A DNA stretch of 51,669 nt from Lactobacillus sp. MRS-253-APC-2B (GTDB lineage Bacteria > Bacillota > Bacilli > Lactobacillales > Lactobacillaceae). A program made the translations under genes and the position numbers. This document shows, piece by piece, positions 9,135 through 17,030 of the stretch (positions within the stretch are counted from its first letter, which is position 1; every line of letters starts with the position of its first letter). The stretch lies in the NCBI RefSeq assembly GCF_012843675.1, contig NZ_JABAFO010000012.1, forward strand, positions 1 to 51,669, read 5' to 3'. The notes beneath the pieces were generated by a model. The model was given only the letters and a program-made list of their open reading frames with translations. It did no database searches and was not told the origin of the DNA.

Positions 9135-10373
9135 ATGACTAAGACAAGGAATCGTTATGGCGTCGCCTTCGCTGGTGTCGTCTTGCACTTAATGATTGGC
9201 GGCGTCTATGCCTGGAGCGTTTTTACCAAGCCGATCGCTCAACAAACTGGCTGGCGGGAAGCCTCGGTATCATTTGCATTTAGCCTGGCCATCTTTTGTC
9301 TGGGGATGTCAGCTGCCTTCATGGGACGTCTGGTAGAAAAGTTCGGCCCAACCGTTACTGGTACTATTTCTGCTGTTTTATACGGATCAGGGATCATGCT
9401 GACCGGGGTCGCCATTCACACGCACCAACTTTGGCTGCTGTATCTGGCATATGGTGTTATCGGTGGCTTGGGCCTCGGATCTGGCTACGTGACGCCGGTT
9501 TCCACGATTATTCGTTGGTTCCCCGATAAGCGTGGCTTGGCAACTGGCCTGGCCATCATGGGCTTTGGCTTTGCCGCGCTGCTGACGGGTCCAATTGCTC
9601 AGCAGCTGATGGCTGGCATCGGTCTTTCCGTTACCTTCTACGTCTTAGGCGCCTTCTACCTGGTTGTAATGCTGATTGCCGCTCAGTTCATCAAGAAGCC
9701 ACGGCCAAACGAACTGCCAACCGCGATTGCCCAAAAAGCCTCTCGGGTCAGCTTGACGAACGGTCAGCAGCTGACTGCCAACCAAGCCGTTAAAACCCGA
9801 ACTTTTGCTTTCCTGTGGCTGATGTTCTTTATCAACATCACGACTGGAATCGGCTTGGTTTCCGCCGCTTCACCAATGGCCCAAGAAATGACTAAAATGA
9901 GCGCGGCCACGGCAGCCGTAATGGTTGGTATCTTGGGTCTGTTCAACGGATTTGGTCGCCTTGCCTGGGCCACGCTTTCTGACTGGATCGGTCGTCCGTT
10001 GACTTACAGCCTGATCTTTATTATCGACATTATTATGCTGATCATTCTGATTTTCTGTCAGGTACCCGCAATTTTTGCCATCGCTCTGTGCCTGCTGCTT
10101 TCTTGCTACGGCGCTGGCTTCTCCGTCATCCCGGCCTACCTTGGTGATGTTTTTGGTACTAAGGAATTGGGCGCCATCCATGGTTACGTGCTGACGGCCT
10201 GGGCGGTTGCCGGCATGGTCGGTCCCGTACTGCTTTCCTTTACACATCAAGTACTGCACAACTACTACGTAACGCTGCTGGCCTTTATCGTGATCGATGT
10301 AATCGCCATGCTGATTTCACTTTGGATTCAACGTGATTTCGTCACACCTAAAGAAGCTGCTGACGTAAAATAA
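9135..10373 (+). CDS. MFS transporter, oxalate/formate antiporter (OFA) family
   Basis: 412 aa with about 12 hydrophobic segments. The N-terminus GVVLHLMIGGVYAWSVF and the next helix ASVSFAFSLAIFCLGMSAAF are typical of the OFA family (YhjX/OxlT group). The cytoplasmic loop VEKFGP and the sequence WFPDKRGLATGLAIMGFG match its conserved MFS motifs. OFA members exchange or take up small carboxylates such as oxalate/formate, pyruvate or lactate; the substrate here cannot be read from the sequence. GGGAGAGAG precedes the ATG. No clear hairpin terminator follows; the next promoter lies at about 10499. Confidence 0.87.
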   Translation: MTKTRNRYGVAFAGVVLHLMIGGVYAWSVFTKPIAQQTGWREASVSFAFSLAIFCLGMSAAFMGRLVEKFGPTVTGTISAVLYGSGIMLTGVAIHTHQLWLLYLAYGVIGGLGLGSGYVTPVSTIIRWFPDKRGLATGLAIMGFGFAALLTGPIAQQLMAGIGLSVTFYVLGAFYLVVMLIAAQFIKKPRPNELPTAIAQKASRVSLTNGQQLTANQAVKTRTFAFLWLMFFINITTGIGLVSAASPMAQEMTKMSAATAAVMVGILGLFNGFGRLAWATLSDWIGRPLTYSLIFIIDIIMLIILIFCQVPAIFAIALCLLLSCYGAGFSVIPAYLGDVFGTKELGAIHGYVLTAWAVAGMVGPVLLSFTHQVLHNYYVTLLAFIVIDVIAMLISLWIQRDFVTPKEAADVK

Positions 10374-10498
10374 TCTGTCTTTGTTAAAAACGACAAAATA
10401 ATTTTTTTGTAACACGAAACCGGCAGCTGTCTTCCGATTATACTGGACTTTTTAGGACTGTTGCCTTGCATAATTCTTTGAAAATTATAATTTTATTG

Positions 10499-10528
10499 TT
10501 GACAATTGTCACTAATAACCGGTAAGCT
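10499..10528 (+). promoter_or_regulatory. Promoter of the cysteine-attenuated operon
   Basis: A consensus -35 TTGACA (10499-10504) is followed after 18 bp by TAAGCT (10523-10528), a weak -10. The leader ORF starts about 30 bp further on. Confidence 0.5.
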
Positions 10529-10564
10529 GTTTGCAATGGTTTTCGAAAGGAGAATTTAAACGCT

Positions 10565-10669
10565 ATGATCAAGTTTGATTCCATGATGTGCTGTCAATGC
10601 ATGTGCTGTACTGTAATGTGCCGCGCACTGTTTGACATGCCATCATTGAATCAATCTGGACTTGTGTAA
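10565..10669 (+). CDS. Cys-rich leader peptide (34 aa), transcription attenuator
   Basis: ATG at 10565 with AAAGGAG at 10546-10552; stop TAA at 10667-10669. The peptide carries MMCCQCMCCTVMC at residues 7-19: six Cys codons within eleven positions, plus several Met. A run of scarce-amino-acid codons, a good ribosome binding site and a strong terminator 48 nt after the stop are the classical layout of ribosome-mediated attenuation. The next genes encode an amino-acid-binding protein and permease resembling cystine importers, which fits Cys as the signal. The Met codons leave open a sulphur-amino-acid signal in general. Too short to be picked up by ordinary gene finding. Confidence 0.85.
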   Translation: MIKFDSMMCCQCMCCTVMCRALFDMPSLNQSGLV

Positions 10670-10754
10670 TTGGGCGTTGATCCTCTACAAACGCTTGCCA
10701 TATCCAGACAGGCAACCAGGCCGTGATTCCTTCGATGGAGTCACGGCCTTTTTT
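10575..10754 (+). promoter_or_regulatory. Cysteine-responsive attenuator (leader hairpin, antiterminator, terminator)
   Basis: TTGATTCCATGATG (10575-10588) pairs with CATCATTGAATCAA (10641-10654), 13 of 14 positions, and TGTCAA (10592-10597) with TTGACA (10632-10637). The Cys codons therefore lie in and inside this hairpin. A ribosome stalled on them would free the 3' arm; its TGAC (10633-10636) and CCATC (10640-10644) can then pair with GATGG (10734-10738) and GTCA (10740-10743), which lie in the terminator loop and 3' arm. That would prevent terminator formation. Other small pairings (GCGTT/AACGC 10674-10694; TCTGGA/TCCAGA 10655-10708) exist. All folds were made by hand; the switching model is inference. 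Confidence 0.65.
10718..10754 (+). terminator. Attenuator terminator upstream of the binding-protein gene
   Basis: AGGCCGTGA (10718-10726) pairs perfectly with TCACGGCCT (10741-10749). The stem extends inward by four pairs (one G-U) to a 6-nt loop and is followed by six T. It lies between the leader stop and the next gene's ribosome binding site. Confidence 0.92.
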
Positions 10755-10796
10755 GTTGGTTACTGCTATTATTCAATTTTTAAGGGGTTTTTAAAT

Positions 10797-11579
10797 ATGA
10801 AATTTTCCAAGATCAAACTGTTCGTTGCCGCGCTTGCCTTAGGTGGAACCGTTGCTGCCGCGCCTATTGCTCATGCTGAGACTTTGACGGTTGGTACTAC
10901 GGCACAAACCTATCCAACCTCATATAAAAAAGGCGACAAACTGACTGGGTTTGATGTTGCCGTTACCAAGGCCGTAGCCAAAGAAATGGGCGATAAGGTC
11001 AAGTTCAAGGTTGTTGGCGATATTCCTAGTCTTTTCGGTGAATTAGACAAGGGCAGCATTGACACGATCGCCAATTCGGTAACGGTCCTGCCTGAACGTC
11101 AAAAGAAATACAATTTCTCGCCAGTCTACTCTTACTACCCGGCCCAAATCGCGGTTAAAAAAGATTCCAAGTACAAGACGGTTAAAGATCTGGAAGGAAA
11201 AACCGTTTCCGCAACGGTTGGTTCCTCCAACATCGATCTGCTGAAAAAGTACGACTCTAAGATCAAAATCAAAAAATATGATGATCGCAACGCTATCTTT
11301 ACGGACGCCAACAATGGCACGGTTGCTGGGGTTTTGAACCAGCGGCAGTTCCTGGAAGAAACCATCAAAAAGCAAAACCTCGATCTGCGAATTTTAAAGG
11401 GCGTAGTTGGCTGGAACAAATCAGCCTTCCCATTTGCAAAAAACAGTCAAGCCCAGGCGAAGCAAAAGAAATTTGACAAGGCCTTGCGCAAGCTGCAAAA
11501 GGATGGCACGCTTTCAAAACTTTCCAAGAAGTACTACAACGGCGAGGACGTTACCAAAAAATCGATCAGCAACGACTAA
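10797..11579 (+). CDS. Secreted amino-acid (probably cystine) ABC substrate-binding protein, BspA/CyuA-like
   Basis: 260 aa from ATG 10797, preceded by AAGGGG. An in-frame opening back to 10662 crosses the attenuator terminator and is not the true start. The signal peptide ends APIAHA, before ET. No lipobox Cys is present, so the mature protein is not a lipoprotein. The family-3 solute-binding fold is seen in GFDVAVTKAVAKEMG (about 45-60), NSVTVLPERQKKYNFS (about 97-112) and VKDLEGKTVSATVGSSN (about 129-145). The mature chain is very Lys-rich. Family knowledge: BspA (CyuA) of L. reuteri/fermentum BR11 is a cystine-binding protein held at the wall by charge instead of a lipid; the Cys leader here supports the same substrate. 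Cystine specificity is inference. Confidence 0.87.
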   Translation: MKFSKIKLFVAALALGGTVAAAPIAHAETLTVGTTAQTYPTSYKKGDKLTGFDVAVTKAVAKEMGDKVKFKVVGDIPSLFGELDKGSIDTIANSVTVLPERQKKYNFSPVYSYYPAQIAVKKDSKYKTVKDLEGKTVSATVGSSNIDLLKKYDSKIKIKKYDDRNAIFTDANNGTVAGVLNQRQFLEETIKKQNLDLRILKGVVGWNKSAFPFAKNSQAQAKQKKFDKALRKLQKDGTLSKLSKKYYNGEDVTKKSISND

Positions 11580-11603
11580 GCCAAAAACAACGGAGGAATA
11601 GAA

Positions 11604-12272
11604 ATGGATTTTCCCTATATGCTTAAGGTTTTTCCAGAAATCGGCAAATATGTTCCAGTAACCCTTTTAATGGCAGTGTCGGCAATGATTCTTGCCATCA
11701 TTGTCGCGGCGATCCTAAGCATTGGTCAGCATCATAAGACCAGTCGCTGGTTGGTTGACTTCTATGTTTTAATCTTTCGCGGTTTCCCGACTTTGGTTAT
11801 CTTCTTCGTTGGCTATTACGGACTGCCACAGCTGCTGCACAGTCGCTCCCTAGTGCCGGCTTCTATTGCCGCGACCATCTGCCTAGCGCTAAAAGAAGGC
11901 GCCTACCTGGTCGAGATTTTCCGTTCGGGAATTGCATCGGTAGCTAAAAGCCAACTGGAAACCGGCTTGGCATTAGGAATGTCCAAATCACTGGTCTACC
12001 GCAAGATCATCATCCCGCAAGCCATTCGCGTTATTATCCCGCCGGCTGGCAATACCTTTGTCGGCCTGCTAAAGGAAACGTCACTGGCATTTTCAATCGG
12101 CGTGACCGAAATCTTTGGGGCCGGTAAACTGCTGGCAACGGAAAACTTTGAATACTTCGATGTCTACCTGGTCGTTGGAATCTGGTACGTGATCATGATC
12201 TATGTCTATACGCTGCTGCAGAAATTATTAGAAAGACGCTTGGCACGTCGTTTTGGCGAGGAGGCTGCCTAA
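11604..12272 (+). CDS. Amino-acid ABC transporter permease (HisM/GlnP family)
   Basis: 222 aa with about five membrane segments. The EAA loop is present: EIFRSGIASVAKSQLETGLALGM, then IIIPQAIRVIIPPAGN, the contact site for the ATPase. A Shine-Dalgarno (GGAGG) precedes the ATG, 24 nt after the binding-protein stop. Family permeases form dimers with an ATPase pair and take substrate from the binding protein just upstream. No ATP-binding subunit gene follows: the next ORF starts at the base after this stop and encodes a LanC-like protein. The ATPase must therefore come from elsewhere in the genome, or is shared. Confidence 0.9.
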   Translation: MDFPYMLKVFPEIGKYVPVTLLMAVSAMILAIIVAAILSIGQHHKTSRWLVDFYVLIFRGFPTLVIFFVGYYGLPQLLHSRSLVPASIAATICLALKEGAYLVEIFRSGIASVAKSQLETGLALGMSKSLVYRKIIIPQAIRVIIPPAGNTFVGLLKETSLAFSIGVTEIFGAGKLLATENFEYFDVYLVVGIWYVIMIYVYTLLQKLLERRLARRFGEEAA

Positions 12273-13583
12273 ATGAGCAAGAATCAGTATCTGCCAATTG
12301 CGATTAAAACCGCTAACTGGCTTGATGAGCATATCGTTGAGACTGCAAACGGCATTACCTGGGACATCAGTAAGTCGTTCAAGGGCCCTTGGCGCTACTA
12401 TGACGAGGCCTCTATGTATGCCGGCGCCAGCGGAATCGTTAAATTTTACCTGGAACTGGCCAAAATCAGCGGCGACCAACGCTACCTGGATACCGCAGTC
12501 GCGGCTGGTCACGAGCTGGCTGCCCGCGCGTTGGCAAAAGAGCCGCAGCTGGATAAGGCTTTTAGCCGCTATGCCTTTACGACTGGGCTCAGTGGCGTGG
12601 CGCAGGCATTGGACTGGATCAATCAAGAACATCATGAGACTGTTTTTGATCAGGCAATTACCAAAATTTTAAACGGCATCGTCACTGAGCAAAAGCAGGA
12701 TGGCTCCTGGAGCGGCCAGATTGGCATCGTGGCTGACGGTGGTACCGCGCTGTTATTGGGACGCCTTGGCGCAAAGTATCGAACTGCTAACTGGCAAGAA
12801 GCTCTGATCAAATTTGGTGACTATGTTTTGGCTCACAAGCAGGTTGACGAAAATGGCCAGGCTTTTTATGTCGGCTTGGATCCTAAATTCGTCGGCGGCC
12901 CCATCGGCAAGTTCAATACCGGCTTTCCACTGGGTCCTTCCGGCGTGGCATTCACCTTGCTTAAATTAGCCGAGTTGACAGGAGAAAATCGTTTTATTGA
13001 TGGCACCAAGGGTATTCGCGAATTTTACGAATTCTATAATCACGGTCAAGGACTGCTCTTACCACACTATCACCCTGATACCGAACATATCTGCTATGTC
13101 GGCTACTGTGGTGGCCCCGTGGGAACGGCGCGCTATTTTTATCAATTAGCCAAGCAGACCGCTGATGCATATGCCGTAGATGATTTTGCAGCCGCCATCG
13201 CGGGACTTGATCGCGTGCAGGCACCCCAACAGCGTTCGGCTGGCTATTGGGAAACCGACAACTATTGCTGCGGTACGGCTGGCATCCTGCAGCTGTTTAC
13301 CGGTGCCTATCTCGTAACAGGCAATCCTGATTATCTTGAACGTGCCCAGCAGACCGCCAAGCTTTTGGTTGAACGGGCAACCCAAGACGACCAGTTTGCT
13401 TACTGGCAGCAGGCCTTTGAACGGAAGAATCCGCAAAATATTACCGCGGCCTTAGGTTTTTATGATGGCGCAGCCGGGATTGCATCATATCTGCTGCAGC
13501 TTGGCGAGGTGGAAAATGGTCAGCTGTCAACACACCGCTTCATCGATGATCCTTACCCTGCTGTCTGGCAGCAAAACCAGTAA
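12273..13583 (+). CDS. LanC-like zinc protein with CCG motif (lanthionine cyclase fold), stand-alone
   Basis: 436 aa. The ATG abuts the permease stop and its Shine-Dalgarno (GAGGAGG) lies inside the permease end, indicating translational coupling. The alpha/alpha toroid repeats show as GASGIVKF, TGLSGVAQ, GGTALLL, GPSGVAF, GPVGTARYF, GTAGILQLF and GAAGIASY. Zinc ligands fit Cys279 (YCGGPVG) and Cys332-Cys333 (NYCCGTAGI). In classical LanC the second site is Cys-His-Gly; here it is Cys-Cys-Gly, as in the ProcM group of promiscuous lanthipeptide synthetases (family knowledge). No dehydratase (LanB/LanM) or precursor gene is nearby, so ordinary lanthipeptide synthesis is not supported. The operon suggests a role with cysteine or another low-molecular thiol. 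Fold assignment is strong; reaction unknown. Confidence 0.82.
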   Translation: MSKNQYLPIAIKTANWLDEHIVETANGITWDISKSFKGPWRYYDEASMYAGASGIVKFYLELAKISGDQRYLDTAVAAGHELAARALAKEPQLDKAFSRYAFTTGLSGVAQALDWINQEHHETVFDQAITKILNGIVTEQKQDGSWSGQIGIVADGGTALLLGRLGAKYRTANWQEALIKFGDYVLAHKQVDENGQAFYVGLDPKFVGGPIGKFNTGFPLGPSGVAFTLLKLAELTGENRFIDGTKGIREFYEFYNHGQGLLLPHYHPDTEHICYVGYCGGPVGTARYFYQLAKQTADAYAVDDFAAAIAGLDRVQAPQQRSAGYWETDNYCCGTAGILQLFTGAYLVTGNPDYLERAQQTAKLLVERATQDDQFAYWQQAFERKNPQNITAALGFYDGAAGIASYLLQLGEVENGQLSTHRFIDDPYPAVWQQNQ

Positions 13584-13586
13584 AAC

Positions 13587-13627
13587 AACCGGCTCAAGCA
13601 GGCGTTGAACCATGCTGGGCCGGTTTT
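13587..13627 (+). terminator. Terminator after the LanC-like gene
   Basis: AACCGGC (13587-13593) pairs with GCCGGTT (13619-13625), with inner AGCA/TGCT, followed by a short T run. It ends the attenuated operon, so the dehydrogenase gene behind it may be read through or separately started. Confidence 0.8.
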
Positions 13628-13663
13628 GAATTATCCGTTAATTTTATAGATTGGAATGATTTA

Positions 13664-14707
13664 ATGTTTAATCGCACAATCCGGCTTAGTCCCGGTATTT
13701 ATGTCAATGAACCCGGTGCATTAAAAAAACTGCCCGAACTGATCAATGAATTTGTACTTAAAAGCCCAGTCATCTTGACTGACCAAACCGTTCTAAAAAT
13801 CATCCCCCAATATCTGCCGACTGATTTTCTGAATCACTATCCAGTCGAAATCTTTAATGGCAGCTGCGAGTTTGCCGAAATCGATCGCCTAACCGAACGG
13901 CTGAAAACCGCTGACGGCATTATCGCATTTGGTGGTGGACAGCTGATGGATACGGCCAAAATCGTCAGTGACCGTCTCAGCATTGTCTTGATCAACGTCC
14001 AGACCGTCCCCTCCAACTGCGCGGCCTTTACTACTAAAAGCATCGTCTATTCTCCAACTCACGAGATGATTGCCAGCATCCGCGAAAAAAAGCCCGTTGA
14101 TGCCGTTGTTCTGGAACCTGAGCTATTGAAAAACGCGCCGCTTGAATATCTGCGTTCAGGAATCGGCGACACGCTGGCCAAATACTATGAAATTCGCCGA
14201 CGTCTGACTGATGACAAAATGAACTCACTTTCGCTGTCTTTGGCACGCGATATGATCGAACGGTGTCGTGAAGAAATGCTGAAAGTAAATGATCCACGGT
14301 CGCTTAACGGTCTTGACCTGCAGAATTTCATCGATACGATCTTTTTGCTGGCTTCACTGGTGGATGGCTTTGCCGATCTGGATGGACGCAGCGTGGCCGC
14401 CCATACTTTTTACAACGCCTATGTCAAAATCATCGGTCCCCAACGCTTCACGCATGGCGAGATCGTTGCTTTAGGCAATCTGTTTCAGGTCACGCTGGAA
14501 AACGATATCAAGTTGATCAAAGAAATCCGCGCCTACTATCCACGCGTTGACCTGCCTTTGTCATTAGCTGACCTTGGTATTACCCAGGCCGAGCAGCTGG
14601 ACGCATTGGCTGAATATATGGCCAAACCCGACAACATCAGAATGCAGTCGATTTTCCCCGGCATTACCGCAACTACGATTCGCAAGACGTTAGCCAAGCT
14701 TATTTAA
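13664..14707 (+). CDS. Iron-containing alcohol dehydrogenase family protein, glycerol-dehydrogenase-like
   Basis: 347 aa. The nucleotide-binding signature GGGQLMDTAK lies at about residues 86-95, followed by the VPSNCAAFT segment. Candidate metal ligands match the family: Asp in SGIGDTLAKYYE (about 166-177), His in AHTFYNAY (about 246) and His in RFTHGEIVALG (about 264). Members reduce or oxidise small polyols, aldehydes or ketones with NAD(P). The chain is shorter than typical glycerol dehydrogenase by roughly 20 residues. It lies 36 bp after the operon terminator with a poor Shine-Dalgarno (GGAATG), so read-through expression is plausible. Association with the LanC-like gene is suggestive only. 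Confidence 0.8.
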   Translation: MFNRTIRLSPGIYVNEPGALKKLPELINEFVLKSPVILTDQTVLKIIPQYLPTDFLNHYPVEIFNGSCEFAEIDRLTERLKTADGIIAFGGGQLMDTAKIVSDRLSIVLINVQTVPSNCAAFTTKSIVYSPTHEMIASIREKKPVDAVVLEPELLKNAPLEYLRSGIGDTLAKYYEIRRRLTDDKMNSLSLSLARDMIERCREEMLKVNDPRSLNGLDLQNFIDTIFLLASLVDGFADLDGRSVAAHTFYNAYVKIIGPQRFTHGEIVALGNLFQVTLENDIKLIKEIRAYYPRVDLPLSLADLGITQAEQLDALAEYMAKPDNIRMQSIFPGITATTIRKTLAKLI

Positions 14708-14710
14708 GCT

Positions 14711-14758
14711 AAAACCCCCAATTGATTCGCAATATACCCGCGAATCGGTTGGGGGTTA
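14711..14758. terminator. Bidirectional terminator between convergent genes
   Basis: AACCCCCAA.TGATTCGC pairs with GCGAATCGGTTGGGGGTT; flanked by A on one side and T/A on the other. Serves the dehydrogenase (plus) and the zinc-ribbon gene (minus). Confidence 0.85.
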
Positions 14759-14777
14759 AATTCTATCTGGATTTATG

Positions 14778-15974
14778 CTAAAACAGCCGCAGCATCAGCG
14801 CCATGATCATTTCTTTGATGAGCCTGCCGCCTATTGAGATCGCGGCGAAAACAATCAGACCATTGATGACCAAGACAATCAGCGCGCCGTACATGCGATC
14901 GAATTTCTGCGGACCAGCCTCAAGCATCACATCAGCCAATGCCAATACAAACATGCCCAAAGCAGTCAGCAAAATCACACCAATCAGAGTCATCATGCCA
15001 AGCGAGCCGGTTAATGAAGCCAGCAATAGGCTGACCAGCAGCAAAATAACATTGAAGTTGCTGGTCCACGTCAAACGATTGATCATGTCAAGATAGTCGC
15101 CACCTTTAACACCATTAACATAGCGTTTAAAGACATACGCCACGGCACTCATCAACAGGGCAGCAATCAAGATCAACAGCCACAGCAGCAAAAAACTTCC
15201 CGTCGTCATGGCCTTGATGTGAAAGACGATTGACGAGCCAGACGCTAGCTGGGCAAGCTTAGCCGATAGATGATCAACCAGCCAGCTCAGCGTCACGACC
15301 GTAAGCAGCGCCTCGATAATCTGTATCGTCAATCCGGTCCAGCGCCAGCTTGGCTGCTCATACTCGCCAGGATGCCTTAACGATTCGATCAGCCAGTCCC
15401 AGGCGCGCTTGAAGCCCTGCTTGGCATGTTCAAGATCCAGCGTCAGTTCAAATGAATCTCCATCCGTACTTGATTCAGATTGCTTTCTGGCTTCCGCACG
15501 ACTCTTGAATGACGACGACTCATGATTGACTTTGGCTTCTCCAGCCGCGCTGACTGCTGCTTTTTGATCGGGTTTAGCGGGCTTGCTGTTTCCTGATGCC
15601 GGATCATCAACCAAGGGATGCCGCTGTTCCGCTGTTGTCTGATTATCTGAAACATCATCGCGGCTAGGGGTCATGGCACTCTGGAGCGGTTCATCAGCCC
15701 TTCGTGAATGGTCAGCATCAGTTGCCGTTTTCAATTCATGCTGTGTCACTGTCGATTGGGGCCGTTCAGCCGCATCCATTAATGACCGTTGTTCGCTGCT
15801 TGGTTCAGCTGCCGATGACTGACTGTTTTCTTTAGCTATCGAAGCCGGCTGAATTTCTTCGCCAACCGTTTTATCAGCATTTTGATTGGCATTTGTTTCA
15901 AAATGCCAGCCACAACGCGTGCAGTATTCGGCATTTTCTAAAACTTCACTGCCACAGTTTGGACAGATTTTCAT
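14778..15974 (-). CDS. Zinc-ribbon multi-pass membrane protein of unknown function
   Basis: 398 aa. Residues 1-25 form a zinc ribbon (CPNCGSEVLENAEYCTRCG, four Cys). A long low-complexity Ser/Gln/Ala/Glu linker follows (about 28-175). The C-terminal half (about 200-398) has five or so hydrophobic segments, ending with a short cytoplasmic or external tail. This zinc ribbon plus membrane module is common in lactobacilli and has no established role. Monocistronic: a clear GGAGG precedes the ATG. Confidence 0.75.
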   Translation of the reverse strand: MKICPNCGSEVLENAEYCTRCGWHFETNANQNADKTVGEEIQPASIAKENSQSSAAEPSSEQRSLMDAAERPQSTVTQHELKTATDADHSRRADEPLQSAMTPSRDDVSDNQTTAEQRHPLVDDPASGNSKPAKPDQKAAVSAAGEAKVNHESSSFKSRAEARKQSESSTDGDSFELTLDLEHAKQGFKRAWDWLIESLRHPGEYEQPSWRWTGLTIQIIEALLTVVTLSWLVDHLSAKLAQLASGSSIVFHIKAMTTGSFLLLWLLILIAALLMSAVAYVFKRYVNGVKGGDYLDMINRLTWTSNFNVILLLVSLLLASLTGSLGMMTLIGVILLTALGMFVLALADVMLEAGPQKFDRMYGALIVLVINGLIVFAAISIGGRLIKEMIMALMLRLF

Positions 15975-16019
15975 CTTGCTTCCTCCATCAAAGCATTCAT
16001 TGATTTAATTATGTAAAGT

Positions 16020-16053
16020 AAAAGCACCCCGCGGCAATGGCGGAGTGCTTTTT
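16020..16053 (-). terminator. Terminator of ppaC
   Basis: AAAAGCACTCCGC (minus strand) pairs with GCGGGGTGCTTTT around a 6-nt loop, with a T-rich tail. Confidence 0.85.
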
Positions 16054-16065
16054 GGTTAAGCGTGA

Positions 16066-17001
16066 TTAGCCTTCAAAGACGTCCGTCAATGGAGGTACAA
16101 CTTGCTTCTTACGTGAAACCACGCCTGGCAGGTTCATACGGTGGTTGTCGCCCAGCTTCTTGCCGAATGCCTGCTCAACCTTTTCCGTGTTGCCGCCAAC
16201 GACCAGCAGATCAGAATCGCTGTTCAAGATGTTGGTAGCGATCAGAATAAACGTGTCGTAGCCGTTTTCTTCGTTCAGCTTGGACATCGTGTTTTCCAGG
16301 TCAGCTTGACGAGAGAAGACATCGTCCAGATCAACCGTGTTTACTTGACCGATCCGCAGCTTGGCACCACCCAGTTCAAACGTCTTGGCATCGCCGTCAA
16401 CGATATCCGTGTCAGACTTGGCAGCCAGGTTAGTACCAGCCTTCAGCATTTCGATACCATAAGCTTCGTAGTCTTCAACCCCAGCAACCTTAGCCAGGTA
16501 CTTCAGTGCTTCGCCATCGTGATCAGTAGTCGTAGGTGACTTCAGCAACAGCGTGTCGGAAATGATAGCTGACATCATCATCCCAGCCAGGTTGGCAGGA
16601 ATGTCGATGTGCTTTTCTTGGAACAGTTCCGTGATGATCGTGGAAACACAGCCGTATGGGCGCGCCGTGATCCAAAGTGGCTGTGCCGTGTTGAAGTTGG
16701 CGATCCGGTGGTGGTCAACCAAGTGCGTAACCGTAACTTGATCGATATCAGCAGCTGATTGTTGTGGTTCATTGTGGTCAACCAGCATTACCTTGTCAGT
16801 TTCGTTGGCAACCGTCTTAACGACCCGTGGTGCTTCCATATTGAAGTAGTTCAAAGCGTACTTCGTTTCATCATTTGGTTCGCCCAGGGCAACGGCTTCC
16901 GTTTCGTAGCCCAGTTCGTTTTCAAAGTATGAAAATGCCATTGCGGCCGTAATGGCGTCAGTATCTGGCTTTTGATGACCAAAAACTAATTCCTTGCTCA
17001 T
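16066..17001 (-). CDS. ppaC: Manganese-dependent inorganic pyrophosphatase
   Basis: 311 aa, the normal family II length. The DHH-type metal site is complete: [10 protein letters not shown] (residues 8-17), LVDHNEP (about 74-80) and VDHHRI (about 95-100); the C-terminal domain carries the substrate-binding SRKKQ near residue 298. The enzyme hydrolyses pyrophosphate to phosphate, pulling nucleic-acid and lipid synthesis forward. AAAGGAG precedes the ATG. A -10 box lies about 60 bp upstream with a cre-like box between. Confidence 0.97.
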   Translation of the reverse strand: MSKELVFGHQKPDTDAITAAMAFSYFENELGYETEAVALGEPNDETKYALNYFNMEAPRVVKTVANETDKVMLVDHNEPQQSAADIDQVTVTHLVDHHRIANFNTAQPLWITARPYGCVSTIITELFQEKHIDIPANLAGMMMSAIISDTLLLKSPTTTDHDGEALKYLAKVAGVEDYEAYGIEMLKAGTNLAAKSDTDIVDGDAKTFELGGAKLRIGQVNTVDLDDVFSRQADLENTMSKLNEENGYDTFILIATNILNSDSDLLVVGGNTEKVEQAFGKKLGDNHRMNLPGVVSRKKQVVPPLTDVFEG

Positions 17002-17030
17002 AAAGACAACTCCTTTGATTCAATCATCAC

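Noticed and set aside
10565-10669. The Cys-rich peptide as a lanthipeptide precursor for the LanC-like enzyme
   Set aside because: No dehydratase is encoded nearby, few Ser/Thr accompany the Cys, no leader/core boundary is seen, and the terminator and pairing fit attenuation better. Worth keeping as a minor alternative.
10662-10796. N-terminal extension of the binding protein
   Set aside because: It would start before the leader stop and read through the terminator hairpin; the signal peptide begins at 10797 with its own ribosome binding site.
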